From Pelecanus crispus (lineage: Eukaryota > Chordata > Aves > Pelecaniformes > Pelecanidae): a stretch of 64,000 bases of DNA. The notes beneath the pieces are model-generated. The model was not told the DNA's origin. It ran no database searches and was given only the letters and a program-made list of their open reading frames with translations. The stretch covers positions 214,944,583-215,008,582 of the forward strand of contig NC_134643.1 of the NCBI RefSeq assembly GCF_030463565.1, given 5' to 3'. Shown piece by piece: positions 1-12,006 of this stretch. The translations under genes were made by a program, and so were the position numbers. The number at the start of each line of letters is the position of its first letter. Position 1 is the first letter of the stretch.

Positions 1-312
1 GAGGAAAATTCAGGCTGGAAGGGACCTCAGGAGGCTGGCTCCCACATCAGCCCAGGCAGCTCAGAGCTTCCCTCAGCTGGGTCCTGAAAGCCTCCAAGAA
101 GGGAAGCTGCACGGCCTGTCTGGGCAGCTGGTGTGGATGTCCTCATGGGGAGAAATCTCCTATCTGAAACTCTCATGTTTAAGCTTGTGCCTGTTGCCTG
201 TTGCTCTCCTGCCCTGCAGCACCTTGCAGAGCCTGGCTCCAGCTCCTCCATGCCCTCCCTGTAGGCACTGGGGATGCCCTTGTGTCCCGCCAAAGGCACA
301 TGCTTTCTGACA
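1..312 (-). mobile_element. CR1 LINE fragment, 3' end
   Basis: The left end begins with the diagnostic reverse complement of a CR1 3' UTR (a 'ctggaagggacctcagg' block). It continues into the antisense of the ORF2 C-terminus, including an 'aacctctcatgt'-type block. It is a degenerate, 5'-truncated copy in minus orientation and no frame remains open. The window may cut it at its left edge. The family is clear, the subfamily is not. Confidence 0.75.
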
Positions 313-940
313 GGAGAGAAGCCCCATGCTGTATAACCAAGTGTACCAGATGGGTCACCACCTTCTGCTCTTCAGCAAGAATTTGGCCATGGCCAGAGGT
401 AATTTGGGCCATTCAGCATCCGCAGGCTGTCCTCCCTCCTCTTTTACCCATTTCCTGAAGTTTGGGGCAGCTGCGAGTGTTACTAGTAAGAATTTTGCTG
501 TCTTCCAGTTCAGTGACGATCTGATTTGTCTGAGGCTGTCCAAGTAGAAATTAAACCTCAGACTGCTCTAATAAGGAACACAGACACAGTAATAATAGCA
601 GCAGTGTTAGCAAAGCCTTACCTCATGATGCTGGAATTAGGGAGGGCCACCAACCCCATTACCCAGCCTTCTGCGTTGACGGGGTCTTTACCAGCATCAA
701 TCACCAGGAGCGATGTGAACTGTGAAATAACGTATTTAAAATTGGAGTGATTTAGTGATAAACTGTTTTTGATGAGCTCCTAATGCATTATTACATTTTA
801 AACATTGTGGTTTTTATAATGCCTGATGCCACTTCCTGCACCTTGCACAATCCCTGTGTACTGTTAGAGATTGAAGAAAATAATTGGCTTTATGACTATA
901 ACTGAGATGGGAATCTGGCCCAAACTGGAGTTGGTCCCTG
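313..940. other. Unassigned stretch
   Basis: I recognise no gene, RNA or repeat here. The short open frames have no family resemblance. It becomes AT-rich toward the CR1 copy that follows. Confidence 0.5.
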
Positions 941-2167
941 ATGTCCCCATGCACAGAAGTCAAAACAAATGGACAGATTTCAATAATGAGGCCTCACAGT
1001 GATGGGTCACTTCAAATCAAATGGTGTGACGCCATTATACTGGTGTTTGAGCTTCTACAGTGCCACATAGTGGATGAGGGAAGGGCTGTGGATGTCATCT
1101 ACCTGGACTTTAGTAAAGCCTTTGACACCATCTCCAACAGCATTGTCCTAGAGAAGCTTGCAGCTCACAGCTTAGGCAGGTATACTCTTCACTGGGTAAA
1201 AAACTGGCTGGATGGCCGAGCCCAGAGAGTTGTGGTGAACGGAGTTAAATCCAGTTGGCAACTGGTCACAAGCGGTGTTCCCCAGGGCTCAGTTTTCAGA
1301 CCAGTCTTGTCTAATATCTTTATCAATGATCTGGATGAGGGGATTGAGTGTGCCCTTAGTAAGTTTGCAGATGACACCAAACTGGGTGGGAGTGTCGATC
1401 TGCTGGAGGGTAGGATGGCCCTGCAGAGGGACATGGACAGGCTGGACCAATGGGCCGAGGCCAAGTGTATGAGGTTTAACAAGGCCAAGTGCCGGGTCCT
1501 GCACTTGGGTCACAACAACCCCATGCAGCGCTACAGGCTTGGGGAGGAGTGGCTGGAAAGCTGCCTGGCCGAAAAGGACCTGAGGGAGTTGGTGGACAGC
1601 TGGCTGAACATGAGCCAGCAATGTGCCCAGGTGGCCAAGAAGGCCAACAGCATCCTGGCTTGGATCAGGAACAGTGTGGCCAGCAGGAGCAGGGAGGTGA
1701 TTGTTCCCCTGTACTCGGCGCTGGTGAGGCCGCACCTGGAATACTGTGTCCAGTTTTGGGCCCCTCAGTACAAGAAAGACATTGAGGTGCTGGAGCATGT
1801 TCAGAGAAGGGCAACGAAGCTGATGAAGGGTCTGGAGCACAGGCCTTATGAGGAGCGGCTGAGGGAACTGGGGTTGTTTAGTCTGGAGAAGAGGAGGCTG
1901 AGGGGAGACCTTATCGCTCTCTACAGCTACGTGAATGGAGGTTGTAGTGAGGTGGGTGTTGGTCTCTTCTCCCAAGTAAGTAGCGATAGAACAAGAGGAC
2001 ATGGCCTCAAGTTGTGTCAGGGGAGGTTTAGATTGGATATTAGGAAATATTTCTTCACAGAAAGAGTAGTCAAGAATTGGAACAGGCTGCCCAGAGAGGT
2101 GGTGGAGTCACCATCCCTGAAGGTGTTCAAAAAACAGGTAGACGTGGCACTTTGGGACATGGCTTAG
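941..2167 (+). pseudogene. CR1 ORF2 reverse transcriptase C-terminal fragment (open)
   Basis: This open frame of 408 codons is the C-terminal two thirds of a CR1 ORF2 product, an RNA-dependent DNA polymerase used in target-primed reverse transcription. RT motif A (YLDFSKAFD) lies near residues 53-61. Motif B (SGVPQGS) follows, and the catalytic FADDTK box is intact at residue 142. The C-terminal CR1 signature ([39 protein letters not shown]) is complete. The first 30 or so residues are not CR1-like, so the ATG at 941 is chance read-through from the flank. The endonuclease is missing, so the fragment cannot move by itself. An Arg in PQGSVFRP stands where Gly is usual. Lack of stops over 1.2 kb suggests a fairly young insertion. 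Confidence 0.88.
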
Positions 2168-2236
2168 TAGGCATGGTGGTGTTGGGTTGATGGTTGGACT
2201 GATAGAGGTCCTTTTCAACCTTAATGATTGTATTCT
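1010..2236 (+). mobile_element. 5'-truncated CR1 LINE with open RT frame
   Basis: This is a 5'-truncated CR1 copy holding the reverse transcriptase palm and C-terminal part of ORF2 and a short 3' UTR. The 3' UTR ends in a decayed tail near 2200-2236 (ggttggactg, ccttttcaacct, then a damaged octamer). The endonuclease domain and ORF1 are absent, which is usual for CR1 because most copies are truncated during target-primed reverse transcription. It is followed within 75 bp by a second CR1 tail. Confidence 0.9.
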
Positions 2237-2307
2237 AGTTTTACTTTCATTAAAAAATAATCCAGCCACCAAGCCAGGAAACATGAAATTATTACTTTAC
2301 CCTTAAT

Positions 2308-2402
2308 TGGTTTAGTAGTGGACTTGGTAGTGTTAGGTTAATGGTTGGACTGGATGATCTTAAAGGTCTTTTCCAACCTAAACGATTCTATGATTCTATG
2401 AC
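2308..2402 (+). mobile_element. CR1 3' tail (short)
   Basis: This is a 95-bp CR1 3' UTR piece with the block 'ggttggactggatgatctt' and 'ttttccaacctaaacg', closing in two perfect ATTCTATG octamers. It is better preserved than the tail of the CR1 just upstream and is probably a separate, extremely truncated insertion. It is the same tail type as the copy at 33166-33454. Confidence 0.85.
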
Positions 2403-2829
2403 AATTCTTATTATAATATTGAAGACGGGGAGAAAAACAGTAAAGAAAGATTTAATATTAATGTGTCAGAAACATAGGGGCAAACTTTTCCTATTACTAA
2501 TACACTGACAAAATGTACAATGCATTGTGTAAATAACTAAGTACCCACTTATTTTTGAAAACGAAGAAACATTTTAATCTATGGCTGATCAACCCTCAAA
2601 TGACCAATAGATAGAATTCATTTCTAATCTATTGATGAATGGAAAAAGCTAATTTAGTTTTATAATATTCTCTCGTGTCAGCTACTTCACGTGACCTGGG
2701 TGAAACACCCCACATTGCAGCCCCTTCTGGCTTCAAGCTCTGCAGTGCCAAAGCACCAGCAGGACACAGGGTGACCCCCCAGGGACAGACGCCTCGCACG
2801 GGTTATGGTTCTGCACCAGGGTCAAGTCT
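2403..2829. other. Unassigned AT-rich stretch
   Basis: No gene or repeat is recognised between the CR1 tail and the solo LTR. GC content rises in the last 150 bp. Confidence 0.5.
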
Positions 2830-3394
2830 ACCTGTGTCCTGGTTTCAGCTGGGATAGAGTTAATTTTCTTCCTAGTACCAGGCACAGTGCTGTGTTTTGG
2901 ATTTAGTAGGAGAAGAATGTTGATAACACGCTGATGTTTTTAGTTGTTGCTGAGTACTGCTTATGCTAGTCAAGGGCTTTTTCAGCTTCCCATGCTCTGC
3001 CAGGCACACAAGAAGCTGGGAGGGGGCACAGCCAGAAGAGTTGATCCAAACTGACCAAAGGGCTATTCCATACCACATGGCGTCATGCTCAGTATAGAAA
3101 CTGGGGGGGGTTGGCCGGGGAGCAGCGATCGCTGCTTGGGAACTGTCTGGGTATCGGTTGGCGGGTGGTGAGCAATTGCATTGTGCATCACTTGCTTTGT
3201 ATATTATTATTATATTGTTATTATTATTATTTTACTTTATTTTATTTCAATTATTAAACTGTTCTTATCTCAACCCAGGAGTGTTTCTCACTCTTACTCC
3301 TCCGATTCTCTCCCCCATCCCATCGGGGCAGGGGGAGTGAGCGAGCGGCTGCGTGGTGCTGAGTTGCTGGCTGGGGCTAAACCACGACAACCTG
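2830..3394 (+). mobile_element. Solo LTR, ERVL-like, with target duplication
   Basis: The LTR proper is 2835-3389 (555 bp). It starts TGTCCTGGTTTCAGCTGG, ends GGGGCTAAACCACGACA, and is flanked by a perfect 5-bp duplication ACCTG (2830-2834 and 3390-3394). Inside are a degraded TATA region (agtatagaaact), a TTA-rich microsatellite, and ATTAAA as a likely poly(A) signal. No internal viral genes are present, so this is a solo LTR left by LTR-LTR recombination. TG...CA ends with 5-bp duplications fit the ERVL class. Four relatives occur in the window. Confidence 0.92.
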
Positions 3395-4938
3395 TTACAA
3401 CCTCCTACATCACTCAGCAGATCACCACACCTCTGGGACCTATGTGAAGAAAAGGCTAAAATACTTCCAGTGTCCAGATTGCAGAGGAAGAGATTGTCTC
3501 TGACTTGGCTTTCCTACTTGCACAGGAGGACAGTGTCCCTGGCCAGGCAGTCCTGGGGGTAATATTCCCTGTTGTCTGCTCTGGCCCCTGGCACAGGCCC
3601 CTTCCTAGGACATACTCCCCTTCACGTTGGTAGTCTCAGATTCCTTCAGTTTTATCATTCAAGCAAAATTATAACTAGATCCACATATAAATTTCACAGC
3701 ACCCACGTGCCTCCCCAGGAGGCACAGAGGTAATGGAGCAATGCTGCAATTCCACACATCTCCTCATGCTTAAGGGTTTTCCACCTTTTTAAACATGTAC
3801 ACAGTTTTTCCCATGAAACAGGAAGAATTTATGAAGTCTAACTAACTTAGTTTTCCTGCAAATTTCTTTTTCATACAAGATGACAGCTGGAAAATTAAAT
3901 CCGTATAAAAGGGCTGAAGATACCTGCCTAAATGGACCACTCTGAATAAACTGGTGACTCAGCTCCAGGCCAAATCCTGCCAGGATCAAACGAGCTGAAA
4001 CACTGGAGGGTGAGACCCCCATGATGGCAACACTACCAGGCCAAGGAGCAAATACAGCAGACTTAATTTAGCCCAGTTCTGGGGAGGGAAAAAAAGCAAG
4101 CATACATCATTAGATGTGTAGCAGGACGTGGTGTTCCCCAAGCTGCCACCCCTTCACCTACTCCACTTCCACCCCGCTCCACCCACAGCCTCTTCACGCC
4201 TACCCTAAAAATTAAAGAAATTAATGTGTCTTGCACAAATATGCTTTATATAGCTTTCAACCAGCTTGTCCAAATACCAGTCACAGCCTAACTATGGGAC
4301 CAAAGCCTCCAGTGCAGGCTGCAGGGCAAAATGCAGCCTCCCTCCCTTGCAGTTGTGCCGCTAACAGTATCCAAACTAACTGCTGTAAGGCTTCTGACCT
4401 CTGAGCTGCCAACACTTGCTTCCTTCTGTGTCTTCCCTCCCTAGGAGCCAGAAGTCAGGCTGCATCTTCTTCAAATGCAGTGCAAACGGGTGCCTGCGTC
4501 AATACAAGGCAGTAACCCCAGCTGTACTTCAAAATTCACGTGCTGCTGCCTTGCCTGTGGGAATGTCACCCGGTACTCTGGCGCTTGTCATCTGAACAAA
4601 AACACGTGCAGTAAACACATTCAGCAGGGCACTGACTGCAAATACCAGTCTGCTGCTCCTCTTCTGAGATGAGGACCAGTCGCCAGTGTGATACCACATC
4701 TATCAAATATAACACTTAAAAACCTCCCTTTTTAAAAAAAAAAAAAATCTTGATTTTTTTGGGGTAACTAGTTCTTAAAAGGAATAAATTGGTTCCAGAA
4801 TGAGTGTATAAAGGATGTTGCAGTAATACCTGCATGCTGTAATGTGCCCAACAGCAGCTTCCTGAGGTGTCAGCAGTCAGTTTGAGTACTCTGACCCCGG
4901 AAACTGAGGCTCTGCAGGCATACACATCTTGTTCAAAC
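3395..4938. other. Unassigned stretch
   Basis: No gene is supported. It contains an A-run near 4734-4747. A 65-codon cysteine-rich plus-strand frame at 4475-4672 has no recognisable fold. Confidence 0.45.
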
Positions 4939-5408
4939 ACGGACCTGTTGGAGTGGGTCCAGAGGAGGGCCACAAAGATGATCAGAGGGCTGGAGCACCT
5001 CTCCTGTGAGGACAGGCTGAGAGAGTTGGGGTTGTTCAGCCTGGAGAAGAGAAGGGAGACCTTACAGCAGCCTTCCAGTACTTAAAGGGAGCCTACAGGA
5101 ACGATGGGGAGGGACTCTTGATCAGAGAGTGTGGTAATAGGATGAGGGATAAGAGTTTTAAACTGAAAGAGGGTAGATTTAGATTAGATATTAGGAAGAA
5201 ATTCTTTATTGTGTGGGTGGTGACACCGTGGCACAGGTTGCCCAGAGAAGTTGTGGGTGCCCCCTCTCTTTAAGTGTTCAAGGCCAGGATGAGGCTTTGA
5301 GCAACCTCATCTAGTGGAAGGTGTCCCTGCCCATGGCAGGGGGATTGGACTAGATGATCTTTAAGGTCCCTTCCAACCCAAAGCATTCTATGATTCTATG
5401 ATTCTATG
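4939..5408 (+). mobile_element. CR1 LINE 3' fragment
   Basis: This is a CR1 copy of about 470 bp. It begins in the ORF2 C-terminus ([24 protein letters not shown] reading), then loses frame, and keeps the 3' UTR. It closes with three consecutive ATTCTATG octamers at 5385-5408. The coding part contains frameshifts and is dead. Confidence 0.92.
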
Positions 5409-8400
5409 GTCAAAAGCAGCTAACGACCCCAAGTAAGCCCAGCTCTAGCATGAGCTGAACCCAGGAATCATGCTCAGTAACGAGCACCAGCAAAGCAGAG
5501 AGATGCCAGTGCGGCAGCTGTGGGTGCAGGACTTGTGCAAGCCCCCATCCAGCACTGGCTCCACAGGTAGGTCCCTGTGGCTGGGACAGCACCAAGCTCT
5601 GCGCCCAGCCCTGCCATCTCAGCTCTCCTCTGATCACGGCTGTTACTGTTCAAGGAAACCTGCGTGTCGCACAACTATGTAAAATCCACAGTGCAGTTCA
5701 CAGAGCCACTTGTGGTCGACTTGCAGAAGGAAGAGGGTGGCCGTGCAGCCAGCACCAAACCACCCATCGGCATCACTGCTGAGGAGCACCCAATCTCTGC
5801 ACCCACCTCCCAGTAGGAGTGAACGGCGTGTTCAGAGAAGAGTGGGAAAGTGAATCATGGAGCGAAGACTCACATCACAGCTCCAGCTCCAAAGACCAAG
5901 CTGTCAAACGTGGTAATTCAATGAAAACACATTTCAAGATAACTCCAGTTATCTTCTCGCTGGGGGATGCCTGCATGTGAAAGGTCTTTACGTGCTGCTG
6001 GATGAAATAGGCACATGAATGCAAGTACTTACTATTACCCTTGGCTGTGATAAAGCACTGAGGATGGCAAACCCTACTAAGCAAACTGAGGCACCTCTGA
6101 GAAACCTCACATGTTGGGATATTTCATATGAAACCCTGCTGCACTCTTGGCTCCTTTCAGACTGTTTCAGGCAGCTCTGCAAGCTCAGCTCTTCTGCAGA
6201 AATGCAATAGCAGCCAGCTGCCCAGAAGATGCACTTCACTGCCCTTTGACAGATCGCCAGCACTAACTGGCAGCCAATTAGCAAAGATTAAGAAATCCCA
6301 CAAAAACAACCAACTCATTAAAGAAAAAAATTCATTGGAAAAGAGATCTTCATAAACAATCTCCTCAAATAGAAAACATGAACTGTCATTTCTGAGCTGC
6401 TGCACCTTCAAGAGGAAATCCAGCATCATTCCCTGAACACCAGCAGCTTTAGCAGTTAAGAGAGGGAGATTATTTTTTTCTTTCTCCGACTCCATGGCTA
6501 GAATGAGGAGCAAGGAGCTGATGGGTACACAGGTGTGACAGAGATGTCATGTTTACTAAGAGCTCAGGAACAATTTTCCTATAGCTGTGTAAATAATTAA
6601 TATTAAATTATAGAAAGGAAGCCCCTTCTTCCAAAGGAAAGCTAAAATACATGAGTAATATCTGGAAAAAGCAGGAAAAAGAGCCTTTTTGCATAGCAAG
6701 GTGGGAGTGCGCCCTGGAGCAGGGTTGGAAAGCGTGAATGGGGAGGGCTTTGGCAGAGCAGGGGGTGCTTCCCACCTCATTCAGTTCCTCCACCTGCGGC
6801 TTGGGACCACAAGATTTCCTCAACCCAAACTTGACATCCTGTGTCAGCTCACTGTGGCATTTGAAGCGAGTATGGCTCTGATAACTGTTACTTACAAAGA
6901 ATTGAGGATCAAGCCTTTCTTCCTTTCTTATTATTAAGGCACACAGATGACTCTTTCACATCAATGGCTTACAACGAAATTTCCCAATATGGATCAATCA
7001 TTTCACATTAAAGAGTGCTGCACTCCCTAGGCACAATGCTGATAGTTGAACACCTGCATGGAAAGGTCACCTCCTGCAGCCAAGGAACTTCTACTAACAG
7101 GAACGTACGTTGCAGATAGAAATGGTATAACATTAAATAGCAATCCCCCATGGCGGTTCAAAGACTGTCTTTTTTTTCTTTCTAACTGAGACAAAGACAT
7201 AGCTGGCCTTTCTCCAGCAGCAGGCTTTTCTCCCCGGGGTTTGAAAGCCCAGATGTGCTACCACAAAGAACACTTGATGGGCAGTCCCATACTGTGAAGA
7301 CACACAGAAATATGCAATTTATGGTGAAAGTTAGGTTTGTGAACTTACTCTCTGCTCTTCTATTAACTTTTCTCAGCTGGGAGAACTTATCCACTCAAAG
7401 AAATTTGGCACACAAGCTGCATGGCCAGATCTCCAATATAAATACGCCTCTGTTTCTGCAGAAGCATATTATTTGGTATAGATTATATATAAGATCTTAC
7501 AACATTATATTATATTATATTATATCTAAGATTATATATAGATATATATTTATTTGACAAGAATTTAAGTACACACTAACAAAAGTGAGAAACAGCTATC
7601 AATTAAGCAAACTTTAGTTTTCAAAGAATCTGATTGTATTTCATACTACTGCTTGAGCAAAACAACCCAATACTAGCTGATTAGATTGGGTGACGTTTGC
7701 CAACATGATGTCACCCCTCGAAAGACAAGACATTCTTAGGATAGTGCCTATTTTATCAGCTAGTCCCTTGAGAGCGCAGAACAAGCAATAAGAGGTAACC
7801 AAGAACTACAGTGCTATAACACCATCTAGGGGACTTCGTCTCATCTCAGCTGGTGAGAAGCATGTGCAGCTGGCAGCCCAGTACTAGGTGAGAAGGGCAC
7901 TGCTTTTAAATAAAATAGCACTGTTCCAGCCCCAAACTCCCACTTACCCTGCCTTTTCCATATGACTGATTGTCACACAGCTCTTAAACCCTCCTATTTT
8001 TACCTGCACTACATCTCTCTCACCCTGTTTTTCAGTTTTCATCTAATTTTACCATGTATTGTGCTACTCTAGTCTTCATTTTCCCTGCCTGTTGCCACCA
8101 GTAAGTACGGATTGTATATAAACCTAAGTATGTGCTATACAAAATCAAATACTTTAAGAGGGATTAGACTGGTTAAACACAATTGAAACAAAAATTATTT
8201 TAAAAAGCTGGTAAACCCATGAATGCAGAGCAATTTGCTACAAGAAGAAAAAATAAAATCAAACCTGACTTTGGAAAATGAACATTCAGCTTCTGTTCAC
8301 ATCAAGATTAGCACTGAGGAGCACAGGGCATCTCCCTCTTCGTTCTGTTCATCCCAGACTGTACTGAGTGCAGTTACAGCCAAAGGCCTCAGTTCATATG

Positions 8401-8440
8401 ATGCACGCACACTCTGGGTCTCACTATTTCTGAAAAAGGT
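5409..8440. other. Unassigned AT-rich stretch
   Basis: Three kilobases without a supportable gene. The longest open frame (118 codons, minus strand, 6157-6513) has no family features. A short ATTAT microsatellite lies at 7503-7526. Isolated short exons cannot be excluded. Confidence 0.45.
7503..7526. repeat. ATTAT pentamer microsatellite
   Basis: About five tandem ATTAT units lie in a longer AT-only patch that runs to about 7555. Confidence 0.8.
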
Positions 8441-9193
8441 AGAATCATAGAATGGTTTGAGTTGGAAGAGAACTTTAAAGGTCATCTAGTCCAACCCCCC
8501 TACCATGGGCAGGGACAGATTCCACTAGGTGAGGTTGCTCAAAGCCTCGTCCAACCTGGTCTTGAACACTTCCAATGATGATGAATCCACAATTTCTCTG
8601 GGCAACCTGTTTGTGTCTCACCACCCTCATCATAAAAAAATTCTTCCTTACATCCAATCTAATTTGACCCTCTTTCATTTTAATACTGTTGCCCCTTCTT
8701 CTGTGACTACAGGCCTTGGTAAAAAGTCTCTCTCCATCTTTCTCACAAGCCTGCTTTAAGGATTGAAAAGCTCCCTGGAACCTTCTCTTCTCCAGGCTGA
8801 ACAACCCCAACTCTCCCAGCCTGTCTTCACAGGAGAGGTGTTCCATCCCTTTGATCATTCTTGTGGCCCTCCTCTGGACCCGCTCCAGCAGGTCCATGTC
8901 CTTCTTGTGCTGAGGGCCCCAGAGCTGGACGCAGCACTGCAGGTGAGGTCTCACCAGAGCAGAGCAGAGGGGCAGAATCCCCTCCCTCCACCTGCTGGCC
9001 ACGCTGCTTTTGATGCAGCCCAGGATACGGTTGGCTCATGTCCAGCTTTTCATCCACCAGTACCCCCAAGTCCTTCTCCGCAGGGCTGCTCTCAATCCCT
9101 TCATCCCCCAGCCTGGATTGATATCGGGGGTTGTCCCGTCCCAGGTGCAGGACCTTGTACTTGGCCTTGTTGAACCTCATGAGGTTCATTTTT
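8441..9193 (-). mobile_element. CR1 LINE fragment, ORF2 C-terminus plus 3' end
   Basis: This is a minus-strand CR1 whose octamer tail (agaatcatagaatgg on the plus strand) sits at the left end. The right part reads as the ORF2 C-terminus on the minus strand (NLMRFNKAKYKVLHLGRDN, then [11 protein letters not shown], then [14 protein letters not shown]) but is split over two frames, so at least one frameshift is present. The 5' portion, including the catalytic FADD box, is missing. Confidence 0.92.
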
Positions 9194-11220
9194 AGAAGTG
9201 TAACACTTCGTATATAGACCGCAGGTAACAGCTCACTTTCCTGCAAGGAGACTAGTATCTTCTACTTTCTGAATCCCTAAGATATGAACCTATACCTCAC
9301 TAGTGTAAATGATGACAACACCATGTTCCTTGATATTTAAGTAGCTCTGAGGAAGAAGAAAATGTGACTGCCAAATCCTGACCAAATAGGAAGATCAACC
9401 TGATGTGCACCAAACTCTTACTGGAAAAACATCAGGGAATCCTACAGAGGCACATGCTGAGAGTCACGTAGCAACTCTGCACCCTGAAATCCAGTATAGA
9501 AACTTGCATTTTTAGACACCGCAGCATGACTTTGGTCACGGATGGTTAGGCAGGGACTGGGGTTTCCTGCCCTACACCTGCCCCCTTGCATAGCAGCTTC
9601 TCAGGGTTCTGTAGGCTGAAGCCCATCCATTTTATAGAGGTTATAGCTGGAAGGGACCACTCTTTAGACCTCAAGAATAATACAAAACATTCATTTCATG
9701 CTCTGACTCCAGTGCATTTGTTTAGACTAGAGCACTTGCCTCCTCGGGAGGATTTTTATCGTGTAATCGATATCATACTTCTTTTTCCAACACTCTTTAT
9801 ATGATTGTAAGAATATGGTCTTTTAGCACTGGGGAGGATAAGCCAGAGGAGATCCAAGTGTGCACAGAATTGCCTGCTTTATGTTTGTCATGGCTTACGG
9901 CAACAGGCATGCTAGTTTTGGAAACTTGGTACATATAAGAGTCTAAGTATATGTACAACTGGGGAGTGCCACCTTCTGTTTTACCACAAACGCAAAGCCA
10001 GAGGATCATCAACACTGGTGCTTCGTGAAGTTTTAGATGAAAAAATTGACTTCTCTCTGTTAGAAAGAGGTGCAATATGACATTGCTATGTACCAGATGG
10101 GAATTTCCCCGTGTTGTTATCATCAGCTACAATTTCTGAATGCTTGGTAGGCAGTTCTGTAGCTGTCAGCAGGTAACCATTCAGCAACTGTCAACAAGCA
10201 AGCTGAAGGTAGCAAAAAAAAAAAAAAAAAAATTTTTTTTCTCTATTTTACACATCTGCATTGAAGATGAGGCTATTCTTCCTCAGAAGAAGATCTGGCA
10301 GTTGGCAAGAGTTGCTTAACGATTCCTACATTTAAATCCAAAGGATAGAAAATTACTAATTTCCAGGCACTGGGAGGACTGTGAGCTGTTGTCTCTGTCA
10401 GCATGTGGCCAGTCCACACTTTCCCTGTGTTTACAGGTACCTGTTAATGTGACAGAAGTAAAAGTTCAATTCACCATTTCCTCAGCAAAGCTCATTACAC
10501 AGACAAAAAACTTCACTGAAAATTCATATATGGCTTTATTCCTGGTGACATAAGCAAATATATCTTATTAGCCAGCTGTATTTCATGCCCATGCGAGGAG
10601 TATCAGAGAAGGGACAGGATTCTCATCTGTTTTATCAGTGTAAGTTAGAGGAGACTTTACTGACATGAAAGGAATATTTTGGTACTAATAATAAACTGGG
10701 AAATGTTGTGTTAATCTCCTTTATCATGATAAACTGGGGGGAAATTTTTTTTTTTGTTCTCTCAAAAATGTGATTAGAAACAAATGTCTGCAGCAAGAAT
10801 AAATACATGTCTGTTCTTAAACTTGTCCACAAGCATAAAAATGGGTAGAAGTGACATTTTAACTAATGCATGCTACCTGCACTTATTACGCTGAGATCAA
10901 CAGTTTAAAAATCAGGTATGATACATATTTAAATTTTTGTCCATGTTAAGACTAATGTCCTCTGAATTGAATTAAACACAAATTGAGATTCTTCATAGAA
11001 TGCTGTATGTGATAATAACTACATATAGATAGCATACTTACATATCTGAAACTACGTTCATTAGTAGAGGGTGAAATACAGTGACTCAAATGGGGTAGAC
11101 CTTGTTTTGCTACCTTAAAAAGTGTATTGGCACACTGAAACAGTTGGTGTTGGGTTCACTTCCAAACATTGGGTCCAGTTACTTCTGATGTCTAACAGAA
11201 AGAAGAGTCTTTATTTTCAT
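9194..11220. other. Unassigned stretch with an A19T8 tract
   Basis: No gene is recognised. An uninterrupted run of 19 A then 8 T lies at 10214-10240. A phrase near 9630-9655 (tagctggaagggaccact) may be a very old CR1 remnant but is too short to call. Confidence 0.45.
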
Positions 11221-11416
11221 ATAATCACAGAATCACAGCATGGTTTGGGTTGGAAGGGACCTTTAAAGATTATCTAGTCCAACCCTCTGGCCATTGGCAG
11301 GGACATCTTTCACTAGATGAGGCTGTTCAAAGCCCCAGCCTCACCTTGAACACTTCCAGGGATGGGGCATCCACAGCGTCTGTGGGCAACCTTCTCCTGT
11401 GTCTCACCACCTCAGT
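11221..11416 (-). mobile_element. CR1 3' fragment
   Basis: Minus-strand CR1 3' UTR and the end of ORF2. It shows 'cacagaatcacagcatgg' (decayed octamers), 'ggttggaagggacctttaaag', and the hairpin block near 'tctagtccaaccctctgg'. Confidence 0.9.
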
Positions 11417-11766
11417 ATATTAGTCAGTATGCTCACTGGTACAGTACTTCCACTTTGCTTTAGCTGTTACTCATCAAGAGTTTTGCATCCTAATAACCTC
11501 TTGAGATGGTGGGAAGATTTTTGATTTCTGCTTGACCACACCAATGATCTAACACAATACAAAATGCTCATAATATTTCATACATATAGCGTTTTCATCC
11601 TCAAAATGTTTACAAACACTAGTCCTAAAGTATGATATTTTATTAACTGTTAAAAGTAAAAAGTAATCTCAAACATAGTATTTATCTGGTAAAAGTAACC
11701 TCAAAACATAGTATTTACCTGGTGTGGAGAAGTAATCTCAAACATAGCAATTATCTGGTGTGGAGA
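11417..11766. other. Unassigned AT-rich spacer with short local duplication
   Basis: No gene is present. An imperfect local repeat occurs at about 11655-11767: the phrase 'aaacatag' plus '(a)tatttatctggt' or close variants recurs three times ('agtaatctcaaacatag...'). This looks like a small tandem duplication with a unit of about 45-55 bp. Confidence 0.5.
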
Positions 11767-12006
11767 AGAATCATAGAATCCTAGAATCCAAACCCAATGC
11801 TTTGGGTTGGAAGGGACCTTTAAAGGTCACCTAGTCCACCCCCCCCTGCAGTGAGCAGGGACAGCTTTAATCAGATCAGGTTGCTCAGAGCCCCATCCAG
11901 CCTGTCCTTAAATGTTTCCAGGGATGGGGCATCTACCACCTCTCTGGGCAATCTGTTTCAGTGTTTCACCACCCTCATCATAAAAAATTTCTTCCTTATA
12001 TCTAGT
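11767..12006 (-). mobile_element. CR1 3' fragment
   Basis: Minus-strand CR1 tail. It has an octamer region (agaatcatagaatcctag), 'gggttggaagggaccttt', and antisense ORF2 C-terminal sequence (caccaccctcatcataaaaaa) ending near 12006. It lies 350 bp from another CR1 in the same orientation but is a different subtype. Confidence 0.9.

Noticed and set aside
1289-2002. 237-codon minus-strand ORF
   Set aside because: It is the antisense of the CR1 reverse transcriptase.
4475-4672. Cysteine-rich 65-codon frame as a small secreted protein
   Set aside because: It has no signal peptide and no known cysteine spacing, and it fits chance.
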